A model generated the notes under the pieces. The model searched no databases and had not been told where the DNA came from. It was given only the letters and a program-made list of their open reading frames with translations. 64,000 bases of DNA from Rhodeus uyekii (Eukaryota; Chordata; Actinopteri; Cypriniformes; Acheilognathidae). The stretch is taken from the NCBI GenBank assembly GCA_037043235.1, contig JAWRVZ010000077.1, positions 1,454,501-1,518,500 on the forward strand. Direction: 5' to 3'. Shown here in pieces: positions 26,320-38,830 of this stretch (the first letter of the stretch is position 1; every line of letters starts with the position of its first letter). The translations under genes were made by a program, and so were the position numbers.

Positions 26320-26650
26320 CAGTGATCCCTCGCTTATTGCGGTTAATGTGGACCAGAACACCCTGCGATAGATGAAAATCCACAAAGTAAGATCAGCCAA
26401 TCAGCTCACGGAATACATCCACTCGTGCTCTCATTCATCGATCTCGCGCCGGGAGTGCCCGTGGGTGTGTACAAAGCCTCTGAGAGAGTTTCTCTCTTTG
26501 TCTGGCATCCTGGGAAACCGTTTATCTGCCATCACGATGAAACAACGCTTCTTTCCGCAATATGGCTGCATATATGGAGGTATTATTTTTTACTCAATGA
26601 ATATTTTTGAAAAATCTGCGATGCACTGCGGCCGTGAAACTATTAATGTA
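26320..26650 (+). mobile_element. Pogo/Tigger-like element, left end intact, right end degraded
   Basis: It begins after a TA with CAGTGATCCCTCGCTTATTG and CGGTTAATGTGGACC, a classical Tigger-like terminus. The matching inverted end (…GAGGGATCACTG) is not found. The homology seems to stop near AAAAATCTGCGATGCACTGC (26609-26628). It has no transposase. Confidence 0.65.
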
Positions 26651-26683
26651 TAAGAGTAACAGTTCATGTGCTCGTAGTTTATC

Positions 26684-26732
26684 CTAACTAGGATAACTAG
26701 GATAATTTATCCTAACTAGGATAAATTGAAAT
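26684..26732. repeat. Cluster of ATCCTAACTAGGAT palindromes
   Basis: TTATCCTAACTAGGATAA-type perfect palindromes occur at about 26684-26700 and 26709-26726, with CTAGGATAA between them. They are short hairpin-forming units, possibly an end of a foldback repeat. Confidence 0.7.
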
Positions 26733-27180
26733 TGATAAATATTATGTCTGCTCTTTAAAACATCAACAAAGCTTATGACATACATAAAACCATCAACCCA
26801 ATAAATGTATTTATCGGATTCATAAATCTGAATTAATTTATTCCTGTTGTAACAAAAGGTGTCCATGTAAATGTAGCTATTGTAGTTTAACGATTAAAAA
26901 CAGAGTAAATGATGTTGTAAATGAGGTGGTTTTCTAAAAGAACGCAGCACTTTGCTGTGGTTGATAGGGTGTTCTGGGTAATTTCAAAGGCACTGACTTC
27001 TGATTCAAGTCAAAAAGTCCAAAAACCCTACAGCGTAAATGTAAATTGTCTTTTTTTTTCACCTATTTCACTGTCCACCAGGTGTAAATCATTAGAAAAA
27101 ACACTGCCGACTTCAAATGTGCAACTTCATACAATCCTAGCATTAATAAAGCATTAGCTCATGCAAACAGAAACGCTCAC

Positions 27181-27321
27181 CTCGCGATCGGACAGGTCTC
27201 CCTGCAGTAGGCTGACTTTCTCTTTCAGCTCTTTCAGCTCTTTCTTGTTGCTCTCCAATTCTTCGCTCTTCTCTCTCTCATCTCTATCCCTCTGTTCCTT
27301 CAGACGCTCAATAATACGTTC
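27181..27321 (-). CDS. erc1: erc1 exon H (141 nt): ERIIERLKEQRDRDER…LSDRE
   Basis: The exon has 47 codons. The acceptor is tcttgtttgtag|GAA and the donor is GAG|gtgagc. It reads ERIIERLKEQRDRDEREKS, EELESNKKELKELKEKV, then SLLQGDLSDRE. The RDRDEREK block is highly charged. ELKELKEK comes from a local duplication of the codons GAGCTGAAA and keeps the heptad pattern. Mammalian ERC1 has the same structure with DNYKKDLKDLKEKVSLLQGD. This exon has no long methionine-initiated frame of its own and was found from splice sites plus family memory. Confidence 0.94.
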
Positions 27322-30300
27322 CTACAAACAAGAGAGGACATGTTAAATGTGGGATTTAGAAACAGAGGGAAAATGAATAATTTACTCAAACAACACCATG
27401 TGACTTTCTTCTGTGGAACACAAAATGAGATACTTTGAAGGATCTTAAGCAGGCAAGCTTTCCATTCAGTGCAACATGCAATTGTCTGACAGTTACTGTA
27501 AGTTCAATAGAATTTATTTTGCCCTGTTCCTTACAAAAAGCTATCGTGTGGCTTTAGAAGTGGCTTGGAATAAAGTGTAAAGTCACATGGGAAACTTTTA
27601 TGCTAAGTATGAATGGTTGACATGTTACTATGAATTGTTGCTGGAAAATCCTTCAAAAAATTCCATGGGAAAAAAAAAACACTATTTGGAATGAGTAGTA
27701 ATAGTGTGTAAAACAATGACAGACATTTCAAATCCTAACACACACTACTACCTATTCATACATTCATATTGAATAATAATTATAATAAGCACAAAAAACA
27801 TTATCATAGTTACCATACTATTAAATATTTAACAGTATAATATCATTATAAACAAACAAACATGAATCAATCAATCAATCAATCAATCATTCAATAAAAT
27901 ATATACAAAAATATTTTGTATAATAATTAAACAAACATACATGAATCTGGTGCAATAAACTATAGCTTATTTATTTATTTATTTATTTATTGCATATGAA
28001 TAATTTAATATAATTTAATATAATTGAATATAAATAAACCAAATTGTAAGCTTTCACTTGTTGGATATCTGTCTTATGGAAGGTTGAACACTATATTTTC
28101 TATTCATTTTCTTTTTAAAACATTAAAGAAAAAAAGTGGCACACACAAAAATACAATTATTTTGTGGTTATGTGCATTCAGTTTGTGTAAGGGATGTAAT
28201 ATTTACCTAAAAACAAACTTAGAACCCTGTCAAAACGTAGAAAGCGCAGGCACACCAATTCCTTAATACTCAACTTAAGCGTAACTCTGCACGGTTAGTG
28301 GAACATATTTGAATTCGGTTCAAATTCGATGTACGATCCATTAATCTCACACATGTGTCAACTTTGGCCAGGTGTTGTAGGATTTGGCCACGATGTCTTT
28401 CAGAAAATGGAAATAACTTTAGTAAATGTGAGTCAGATCTGATGTGAACAGCTACTATGCTGTACATCACGTGCAGTTTAATAATGCTACAAAAAAAGCA
28501 CCTTTAATAATTCTGAGAGAGGAAAAAGAGACACAGAGCAATAACGTGAGACAATAAGAAGTCCGAGGAAAGAGTGTTTTGGCGCAGCCTCGCATTCTCA
28601 GTCGATGGCCTGTGAAAGAGGACGGCTGGAATCATGGAGAGCATCAGCCTCCAGCACTTTCACACCCGCGCCGGCCAAAACTCACACACAGAGCGGCCGA
28701 ACCGGACAATAATAATACAGCTCTTTTTTAGGCCCGCACTGCATTTCTCACCACAAAGGCTGTATTTCACTCTCCTGAGTCGACGTTCCTGGCCGATCCT
28801 CGCTGAGCTGTGACATTAAGCATGACCTCGCTTCGTTGTGCCAACTAACTTTCTCCGGGATGCTCAGCACCAGATGCAACGGGGTTCAGAATCTGCCTCG
28901 TACGGCATCCGAGGCGTGTGAAATGGAAAACTGTGTGTGTCTTAATTAGGGAAGGACAGAAACGGTCTGTGTGAGGGGAACGTGCCACAAAAGTGCATAC
29001 GTGTAAGGCTGTGTTCGAGTATGTGTGTCCACTAAATGAGCCAGAGCTCTCCTTTTCAATATGCAGATGGCTGACAAAGTTAATTTCCAGCCCGTGGCTG
29101 GGAGGTACAGGAGGCCCAAACCATCGGTGCGTGAGGGTATGTGAACGAGATGAAGTGGGGAAACGCAGAACAGCGGATCTCCGCCAAACAGCGGACACAT
29201 AAGACAATGCTAATAACCGCCGGGGTTAATGCATTCATATTCATGAGAGGGAGTTCAGGGGGATATGTTGATTCAGAGAACTGCGTCATCTGGATGTCCG
29301 TGACCTGAATCATTCAGTGAACTACAAGAAGAGAAGGTGTTGGCGAAGACAATCACACATGCAATGAGAGTTGATGAGAAGTGACGGGGATTGACCCGTG
29401 AATCCGTACGCTTGCTGAGAGGTCAATCGCAGTGCGAGAATGACTGAGGCCTTACATAAGAGTGTGTGACAGAGCAATCTTCACCGCTGTCAAACACACA
29501 CACATACCCAGTGCTTCCAAAATATTACCTGGGAACTCATGACTCTGAAGGAGAGAATACATGCTACAACCATCTAAAGTGTAGTTCATAAAATTTTGAA
29601 GAAAAAAAAAAATCATATAATTATTATAACAATAATAAACAACTAAAATGTATAATACACAAAAATTACTACTACTATTATTAATAATAGCAACAAACTA
29701 AATGCAATATAAAATAATATTAATTCATATTAATTATTAATTGTAGTTAGATAATATTACTACTTCTAGAAAATATTAATAGTACAATAAAATCATAAAC
29801 TAAATGTAATATTTACATTAGATTAATAGATTTAGATTATGATAACAAAATTATTAGTAATTTTAATTATAATAACATTTACTAATATTTAGAATCCAAA
29901 TACACATTTTAAATTAAATTTTATACTAATAACAACATTTATAATTGTATTTATTTATATATTTATAATTGGCTTTATTTTTATCTACTCTTATTATATT
30001 TTTATTGTTAATATTACTTATTAAGAATGCAAAATTTACTAATAATATTCCATTAAACATTAATATTAAATATGAATTAAAATCAATTGTAACTAAATAA
30101 ATTAATAAACTACTACTATTACTTTTATTATAGCTACTATAATGATTCACTCCAGATTCAATGTCAGCACAACCGTGATTCTCTAAAAACTGATTGTGAA
30201 TAACAAAAATACAAAACTATTACTTTGGCTCCAGTTAATGCTAAAATTCAAAAAAATCTGTGACACCAATCAAACTCAGCGGTGTGTTCCTGACAGGAAG

Positions 30301-30420
30301 CTGCTTCAAACACTACATGGGTGAGTATTTTTTGGCAAACAAAATCTTGATATCCTGACAACCCTAAAACTGACTATTAATGAAGCTAACAAACGAATGT
30401 GCGTGTTCGTGGGTGTCCAC
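27322..30420. other. erc1 intron between exons G and H
   Basis: This is 3,099 bp. It has short AATC and TTTA tetranucleotide tracts near 27863-27990, a higher-GC stretch at 28540-29460 with no recognisable gene, and a very AT-rich block at 29580-30140. Open frames in 28845-29313 overlap on both strands without family similarity, and I do not call them. Confidence 0.55.
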
Positions 30421-30558
30421 CTTCTCAGCCAGGGCCTCTTCCAGTGTGGTGAGGGCCGTGTCCGTGTTTGAAGTGTCGGCCTGCAGGGATTTGACGCGCT
30501 CCTTTAGACTGGTCATCTGCTTCTCCTTATCCTTCAGCTGCTCCTGCAGGTTCTCAAT
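30421..30558 (-). CDS. erc1: erc1 exon G (138 nt): IENLQEQLKDKEKQ…EALAEK
   Basis: The exon has 46 codons. The acceptor is tctttgtgcag|ATT and the donor is AAG|gtggac, a weak donor. The peptide contains IENLQEQLKDKEKQMTSLK, ERVKSLQADTSNTDTAL and TTLEEALAEK. The ERC1 version in mammals is the same apart from conservative changes, while ERC2 reads TDSSNTDTALATLEEALSEK. This part of the rod is in the region used for self-association and for partner binding in the family. Both ends are phase 0. Confidence 0.96.
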
Positions 30559-33500
30559 CTGCACAAAGAGAGAGAGATAGACACTTTTATGACATCGAAC
30601 TGAGCCAGATGAAGACATATCTATTAAAGCACAATAAACAACATTTACTCACACTCAAGCTCAGAGTAGAGTATTTTTCATTTTATTTGCAGCACTTCCA
30701 CTTCCACTTTCCACTTACAATTCCATATGCAACATTAGTAACGAGGGGAGGAAACAATCTATTTTTACCTGTTCAGCTGAAAATAAATAATGACCTCATT
30801 AGAAGCATATTCAGAACTAATTCTCTTCATAAACTTTCCTTATCTGCATGCGCGGCTGGCGTGTGCGTGACGCTGTAGCTGATGAATGACACGGGAGAGA
30901 TGGGCATTTCCACGTTTCGCTCCATTCATCATGTCCCGACAGCTCAATGAAAAGACTGACTGTTCCTGTCCACCGTTTCACATTCAATTAAACGCTGACG
31001 GATTTGATAAATAGTTGCCGTTTTTGTTTCTTTTAGCTGCTTTGAAACAACCTGCCGTTGATAGAGCCGCTCTCTGTGAAAACACATTTTATCAGCAGGC
31101 CTACCTCAAGTGTTTAGATTAAAAGTTCTCGGGCTGAACAAGATGAAGAGAAAATATGTGGTCTTTAATACAAGTACAATTATTTTAAGATGTATAACCA
31201 AAGATTTTGAAACAAGTTTCAGCCAATGAGAATTATATCACGTAAAACAAACAAATTTAACATAAAAAAATACCAAGGGTATTTTCATTCAAATATTTCA
31301 TTCATATATAAAAATGTATCCTAATAAAATTCTAATATTGTAATAAAATTACACAAAAAGGAAATGACTACTTTGATTATTTTTGACCCAACTCGTTTAA
31401 TCACATAGCATCATATTGGTGTAAAAATACAAAAATAAAGAAAGTATATTCCATTCTTTAACATCAACAACAATGAAGTGTATTAAATTATACATGAAGT
31501 CAGGATTTCTCACACTGAGGTTTGTGTATAAAAATCATTTTAAAGTTAAAAGATTTAAAATTATATTTTATTTGTTTACCTGTATGTCATGTGACCATTA
31601 AATGACAGATTATTATTATTATTTAATTCATTTTATTAATGGCCTAACTTATTAAAATCTCAGGGTATAATTCATGTAAATATATTAGGTCAAAGAGTCC
31701 CTGGATTGCATGTCAATGTAAAAATGACATGAATTTAAACATTTGAATGCGTTTGAAAGCCTTCCAAATACAATAGTACAAGGTTAAATGGCTCACTGAG
31801 TGATTATTCAAATAATAATCAATGTGTTAGTCAGGATATATACAATGTTGAGAAAACCCTTCTTAAAAGTCAAATGATTTCTGTAAATCCAGTGATTAAA
31901 AACTGTGTAGGTTTGTTAAATTCCTCAAACCTGGAAAACCTTCTGAATGTATATAAGCAGCAGGCATTTTTGGAAAGAAAAATGTAACATAAAAAAAAGA
32001 AATGGCGGGGAAAATCAATGAATTATGATGAATTATAACTTACTGCCATTGTAAGGTGAGAAAAACATGTACTCGTGTAACTGTAATATGATTGAGTATT
32101 TTAAAGCACAATATAATCAATTACAAGTACAAGGTAATGCAGTTACTACCAAATTAATAAATCACTTTTTTAACTAACGTTACTAAACAAAACAAAATGA
32201 ACATACCAAAAATCAAGAATCTTTTCTCCCACTGTAATTTGTTTTCACACTTCCAGTCTTAATGATATGGGAGCAGAAGCATTTTTTATTCAGTTCCCGG
32301 AAAGGAACGAGAGAAAACCGTAACGGCAGCGTAATCTGGTTTTTTAAACCAGACCACTGAGAGAGATAAAGCTGTGTCGACTTATGAATTTAATTAAAAG
32401 GGTGAAAGTTTTGGCAAAAGTGATTACAAGGATAACAAATGTCGGCAGAGGGAAAAGTGAGAAGAAACCCTATAATGAATTCGCCCTGGTTAAAAAAAAA
32501 CTACAGTTGTTGCTCGAATAATAAAAAGTACGGCAGGGTGTGTTGTTTTAAATAATTTCAGACATGTTTGGACAGATGTCGGGGTTAGTCTCAGCTAGTT
32601 TTAAGCGAAAAGTGGAGAGGGAAAAAAAAAATAGGTCATGCTGATTGGTCTCAATTTCTTAAAGTTAAGTGGAATTGGGGCAGATTTTTTTGTGGAAGAC
32701 AAAACGGGAGAAGTGTGTGCACATGCATGTCCAATACGCACAATTAAACATATCCAGCCCCTCATTAATCAAACACACACCTGACAGCACCACCTGTCCG
32801 ACAACACACACATTCAAATGTCTGAACCCTTCACACACACACACACACACACACTTCACGTTCAGAAGTCTCTTCCCTTTGATATTGTCTGCGGTTGCTC
32901 ATGAAACCTGGTTGTGTAACAAAACCTGATTACGCTCCTCTGCCACATTACCCAGCAACCCCCAAAGTCTTGGGTTACCCCGTACTGCTTTGGCCGGCGC
33001 ACACCAAACGCTCATGAATATTTCATAGTGCTCATATTATGCATGTGCAGAGTCATATGATAACTCCAATTATATTTTGGAAAACAATCAGAGCATTGAA
33101 TAGAGAACTGCAATCCTGTCTCAGGCTAATGGAAGAAAAATGCCTTCATCTTCCTCATGGACATACAGATCTAGATTAGGGGAGGATCCATGTCAAGCCA
33201 AATGATGATTACGTTCAAATAGGAACCTATTAAAGGAGGAAAAAGTCCATGTTGGGATTCTGGGAGCAGGTTTAGTCCGGAACTGGATGACCTGCTGACT
33301 AAAGCTGAGAGAAGAACAGTCTTTAAGTACTGTAGACGGACACACACACACACACTCCCACATGCTTCTCTGCCTCGCTTTTGGTTTCATCCGAGAGTGT
33401 GCAAGCGGATAAAAGACAAGACAAAAAGAGCAGCCTCCCGTCACAGAGATCCAAACGCATGGAGACTTAAAGGGATTTGTGTGTGTGAGAGAGAGAGTGA

Positions 33501-35429
33501 GAGGGGGAGTCTGAATTATTAAAGAGTGTTTTGTTTCACTTAGTGATCCGTTGCTTGTCAGTGTGGTGTGAGCTCTGGAAACAGACAGAGAGGCACACGA
33601 CACACAACAAGACAACACGCACGGAGACACACACACACACAGTGAAACGATTTGAGAGTTTACAGCGGGTTGCATCAGAATTATATGCAATGTGCAAGCC
33701 GAACAAAACAACATGTCAAACCCACAGAGTGGAGCGACGGGAGGGGAGATCTTTTGTGAAGACTTTAAGCAGATGGGTATTAAGAAGCGAATATGTATAA
33801 GAGAAAGTGCTTGGAATATGTTTCTTGTGCTTATTATTACACATTATTAACACTCGATTCTGACTGAACAAACACGCCATACTGAGGTTGAATATTTCTG
33901 CATAAAGGCCTGTTCAACACCATGGACGATAACTGTACGAATAAAGATATTGTTATAAAAATCTTTCTAAATATAAAAGATATACCACAACTATAACAAT
34001 AACCACAGAGAAGAATGATATAGTTTGAATCCCTATTCCCCAATAATTTTCTACCTTTATTCTGACCCTCTGTCTGGGCGGCTCCTTTAAGGATTGTCAG
34101 TCAACGGCCTCTGTTATGATTGGCTAATGTCATTGCATGTGAAACAGCATCAACATCTACTTGCTACTGCATGCGTTTTGAAAATATTCATACAAAACCA
34201 TAATTTACAGGCATTAAGTATGACTTCCTGACGGTTTGTGATGCAACTGCTGTCAGATTCAATACAACCGTTGCTTCATTTTTCAATGAAAGTTTCCTTG
34301 CGAACTCTCCATTACACGGTTTCATTTACAAAACAAAAAGTTCCGAAGCGTCAAAGCGAAGGTTCTTTTCACTCGTACATTTGTCCTATAGCCAACAGAC
34401 ACAAGTGTGTCGAATACTGAACAAGCATCTGTAAACTTTATCCAGCGTAGACAGCGTTAGTGATTACAATGGATTCTATTCGCTTTTTGATGAAACAAAT
34501 GCTTTGTGAAGATGTTTTGAAGATGAAGATGTTTTAATCTACGAAAGTTGCAGGGTGTTTCAATGGGCCTCTACAAAGACCTTCTCATGTTATAGCCCCT
34601 ATAATATCAATTTGAAAAAAATCTAAATCAAAAGCAAATCCAAACACCAATTCTTTTCAGTGTAACTGACCCTTTTCACAATTCTCGTACCACTCTGAAC
34701 TAATTTAAACTCAAAAGTTCAATTATTTGTTTAAAAAATAAATAATAAGTAGCCATTTTACATTGGGGTCTTGATTCACCTGTCAGGACTGTAACACGTG
34801 AAAGAGGTACGTTGAAACAGAATGGGTGGTGTCAAACACACACGCTGTTCAGTAATGCAAATGTGTGTCAGGAGTTTGTCACCTGAGTGGGTGAGACCTG
34901 ACAGGTAAGTGGCATGACGCCAGTCTTTGTGTCTGCAAACTCCCACACAAAAATAGATTTTCCTTAATTTTTCAAAACTGTCAAAAATCATATTCCAGCT
35001 TAGATCACCATATTTTAGGAGTGGCGCTGAACTGGGCAATTAGTTCAGTCACTAGTCGACGTGCCAGGTCTGTGCCAACTAGTTATGGATAACATGAGTT
35101 CAGTTGAACTTTTTTCCTACAAAGTGACAGCAGGAGGAAAATTCCAGTGAGTAGCTGCGTCTCATTAGCTTTATGTAGTAAATTGCAATGGACACATATT
35201 TGGAATTATGCTCAAGTTTAAGTTCAAGTTGGCCAGAGTTTTACTGGTTGTAGAAGCTCTTTAAATTGCACGAATATAGAGACTTAAGATATTTATCTGA
35301 GAGTTTTACTGTGTGTCACTGCTGCTACAAAATAGCAAAGCTAAAAGGAAAACAAACAAAAAAATAGAAAAATGATTTACAATAATTATTATGATTATAG
35401 CAATTACTGTTAGAACAATGCCATTCAAA

Positions 35430-35830
35430 AGTTTAGACAGTAAGGTTTAGCATTATTTATTTATTAATACCCAATAAAAAAAGTGAAGACATTTATAAAC
35501 GTTAGAAAATATTTCTATTTCAAATAAATGCTATTCATTTGAACTTTCTATTTAATCAAAGACTCCTGCACAAAATGTTTCCACAATTTTTTTTAAATAT
35601 TAATACTAATTACAAGAAATATTTATTGAGCAGCAAAACATCATATTAGAATGATTTCTGAAGGATCATATGACACTGAAAACTGTAGTGATGCTGAAAA
35701 TGAAAAAATTAATAAGAGAAAAAGTTATTTTAATGTTTTACTGTGTTTTTGATCAAATAAATCAAGCCTTGGTGAGCACGAAAGACGTCTTCCAAAACAA
35801 TTAAAAACTCTTAACGACCTTTAAACGATA
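35430..35830 (+). repeat. Dispersed teleost repeat, family 1, copy c
   Basis: It starts near CATTCAAAAGTTTAGACAGT, has GATTTCTGAAGGATCATATG and ACACTGAAAACTGTAGTGAT, and ends with TTTTGATCAAATAAATCAAG, CCTTGGTGAGCACGAAAGAC. It is the most complete of the three good copies. Confidence 0.75.
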
Positions 35831-36423
35831 GTGTATAATGTTTATTAGTATTTTTGTACAATATCAATTCATTCAAACGCTAAATTAAAATGCTAAAAAA
35901 AATAAGTGGCCTGTTATTGCAATAAAAAATATATTCAATCAATTAATTTTAATTGGAAATAATATGCATTTTTTTATAATGTATAAAACAAACATATTAA
36001 TAAAGTACTTTGGAATTGAAAAGTCTGAGAAACAGGGTGAGTGAAAGGAGAGGGGAGGAGGAAGTGTCGATTAATTAGAAACTAATTAGAACTTCTTTAC
36101 CCCAATTAAGTCAAAAGCAGAGAGGATCTTTCTCTCGCTCTCTATCAGACTGCTGAAGACTCTCGCCCCTTTTGAAGTGGGGTTTATCATTATTTTAACA
36201 CAAGGCACTTATTAGCACGTGCCCTTTTAAAGCTCCGTTCTCTCTGTCTGTGTGTCTGTATCTCTCCCTCTCCCTCTCCCTCTCTCTCTCTCTAACAAAC
36301 AATATAAGAGGCTCTTTCTCAGCAAGATCACAACTCAGGCCCGACACGCTCTGTTTAAGAGGCTTTCCTTGTGGTGCTAAGCCTGTTAGCCTTCTTCAAC
36401 CTCTTAGCCGTTGAAAAAAAAGT

Positions 36424-36446
36424 GGGGGGGGGGGGGGGGGGGGGGG
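36424..36446. repeat. Homopolymer run of 23 G
   Basis: Twenty-three consecutive G on the + strand, about 130 bp downstream of a CT-rich tract. On the erc1 transcript strand it is a C run. It can form a G-quadruplex on the non-transcribed strand. Such long runs are often miscounted in sequencing. Confidence 0.95.
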
Positions 36447-38399
36447 AAGCACACAAATGTTCTGCATTCTGAACCAGCCTTTAAAAGTGTAGCAAATTGG
36501 AAGTTCTTCATCCACGGGGCTGTTCAGGGGTTAGTGAATGTTCAGGGTTTACACCAAACCCTCTGAGAATGTCCTTCGATGAAATACTGGAATATGATAC
36601 ACACGATAATACATGTTGAAACGTTACTTGTGCGGTGAGTCAATGTTAATGAAGTAAAACTCTCAATATTACTGGAGCGTAAACGAAAATGTCCCACTAA
36701 ACGCGGTCTCAGCCGATGAAAAAAAATTCTGTATGGATTTTAAAATAACATAAAATTGCTGACTCTTTTGGCTTGGAAAAGTGGGGTAGAAATATGTCGG
36801 TAACATTTTACTCAAAAGCCTTTATGTATAAAGCATCATAAAAGGTATTCATAGTGTACATTATATCTTTCCCTAAATAACTGCAACCAAAGTTAAAATC
36901 CATTATAATATTTGCAGATTTTTCATTATCGATCATGTGTTTTCGTGCATTTTTCTTTATAAAGGTGTGTTCAATCAGTAGATAAATATTGTAATGTAGT
37001 ATAACTGTGGTTACAATTATTCATGAGACCATTCAATGCATTATAAGGTGAATAATTAATGCATTAAAAGTACTTTTAAATCCTTCTAATATGCTGTTTT
37101 ACTGCTCAAGTTATCATCAATGTTGAAAACTCTGATAAATTGAATGCATTCTTGCTGAATAAAAGTATTTTTTTCTTTATTTAAGAAGAAATTAATCCTT
37201 TTGAGCCCAGACTTTCTACTGTTAGTTTGACCCAAAGCACACTGTACTTTTTTACAAAAACTTTATGTCGTCAAGGTGTCAAGTTTGTTCAAATGTTAGA
37301 ACGTTGAAAGCTTCTTCTAAGAGAAATATAGTTGCTGGATTTGCTGACGTTTGTGAGGTTCATAACATGTTTCATGTTTCTTAATAAAAGAGTTGTGCAA
37401 GAACCTCAATGTCCTGGATTGTGTTTCAAAGGTTGCCAACAAATTCCTTGAGCAACTCTGAATATTGGGTGTTTATTACATCCGAATGGAGCGAAACTTT
37501 GACCACAGTCAACAAACAGGTTTAGTTTCTTTCATATCGTCTGCAGAACTGGATTTATGCGCAAAATAAATCCTATTTTTTCTTAATTGCAATCTTAAAT
37601 GGATTTAATAATGATAAAAATCTCCAGACATGGAAACTTTAAGGTAAAATATCCCAGAAGCCCACCCCATGTGCTGCCCATGTCTCATGCCATAGAGAGC
37701 TGCTCTCCATCAAGACGTTCGACTCGAGTTTACATACTTGAGCGAGTTCTGCTGAACTATGTCTTGTATTCCGCCCTCCTCGCATTAACAAATGTTATTT
37801 TCTGCAGCCTGTCCTGCTGTGAACTTGTGAAAGAATTCCCATCCAAACCGCTGTTTTCAATATTTAGTTCGGCCGCTTCCACTACAGATCTGTCTGCCAC
37901 CTTATCTGACAGTTGCAAATTAAATTATCATTATTTTCCAGGCCGTTAAAGGGTAAGTGTCCAGTTAAACACAAAACATTGAATATAAACAGAGAAAAGA
38001 GCGGCCCAAAACCTTCGGCTGCCGCTGGAAGAGGAGTTTTGCTCCGTTCACCATGCACTCGCTCACATTCGTGCAGGCAAACGATGCCACTGAGAAGGCA
38101 GAGAGCTCCGCACTTGAACCGGAGCCGCTGGGAAAACAATTACAAAGCCAAACAGCTCGGAGAGGGAGAAAAAATTATGTTCAGACATTAAAGGAGAGTG
38201 CGAGAAAAAAGAAACGAGCCCAGGCTAGGCCTCCTCTGAGAACTGATGCATACATCACAGAACATTGTGTATCTATTCATTTACTCATTTATATACACAC
38301 AGACACACACAGTCTGGGAAAGCTTCTTTTCATACACGCAAATGTAACAGCGCTATGTGTTGTTTGAAGAAAAAAAAACTAAACGGTGCAGCTTTTATA

Positions 38400-38830
38400 G
38401 GGGACATATTCTACACTTTATCACATTTTATTTTTCCTTAAAGTTTTTAACATCAAAACAATAATTGGCAATAATGACCTTTGGAATTAAACAGGCTGAT
38501 TTTGCTACTTAATTAGTAGAATTCTGAATTAATTCAAATGAACTCTACTATGATTGGCTAACACTTCCTTAAACAGTGCACATATCATTCATCAGGGCGG
38601 GTCATGCTTCTGAAAATAAATATGCATTCTTGTGTAAATGTAGGCAGTCTAATGTTAATGAACTTATGTTTGTGATGGCAAAATAAACTTGGTGAACTGA
38701 GGAAGTAAAAATGGTAAAAACTATGCAATGATATTGTCCATGACATGTCCCTTAGACATTCCTTATATGTCCAGAAATGGTTGCAGCTGATTACATCATT
38801 GCGAGCTTGAGTCTACGCAGTATTGATCCT
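38400..38830. repeat. Dispersed repeat with 'TTAAACAGGCTG' motif, copy 1
   Basis: It contains GGAATTAAACAGGCTGATTT, TGCTACTTAATTAGT and later GATTGGCTAACACTTCC. A related fragment at 46860-46970 has TGAATTAAACAGGCTGTTTC, TGCCACTTTAAGAGT and GTAAATGAGCTCTAG. The boundaries are approximate and the class is unknown. Confidence 0.45.

Larger units (their letters stand above)
22195..27180. other. erc1 intron between exons H and I
   Basis: This is 4,986 bp. It is mostly dispersed repeats: a minus-oriented copy of the 'GGATCATGTGACACTGAAGA' family, a MITE-like block, a block with 'CATGTAAACAC' motifs from about 25860 to 26110, a pogo-like left end and a cluster of small palindromes. No exon was seen. 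Confidence 0.55.

Noticed and set aside
28845..29313. Possible nested gene in the GC-richer part of the G/H intron
   Set aside because: Open frames of similar length overlap on both strands, with no splice-site logic or family similarity.
33193..33714. 173-residue open frame on the minus strand
   Set aside because: Low-complexity Cys/Val/Ser/Thr-rich translation crossing CA and GA tracts, no domain, and overlapping open frame on the other strand.
36795..37090. Possible dispersed repeat starting GGTAACATTTTACTC
   Set aside because: The start looks like a common fish repeat end, but no second end or second copy in the window supports it.
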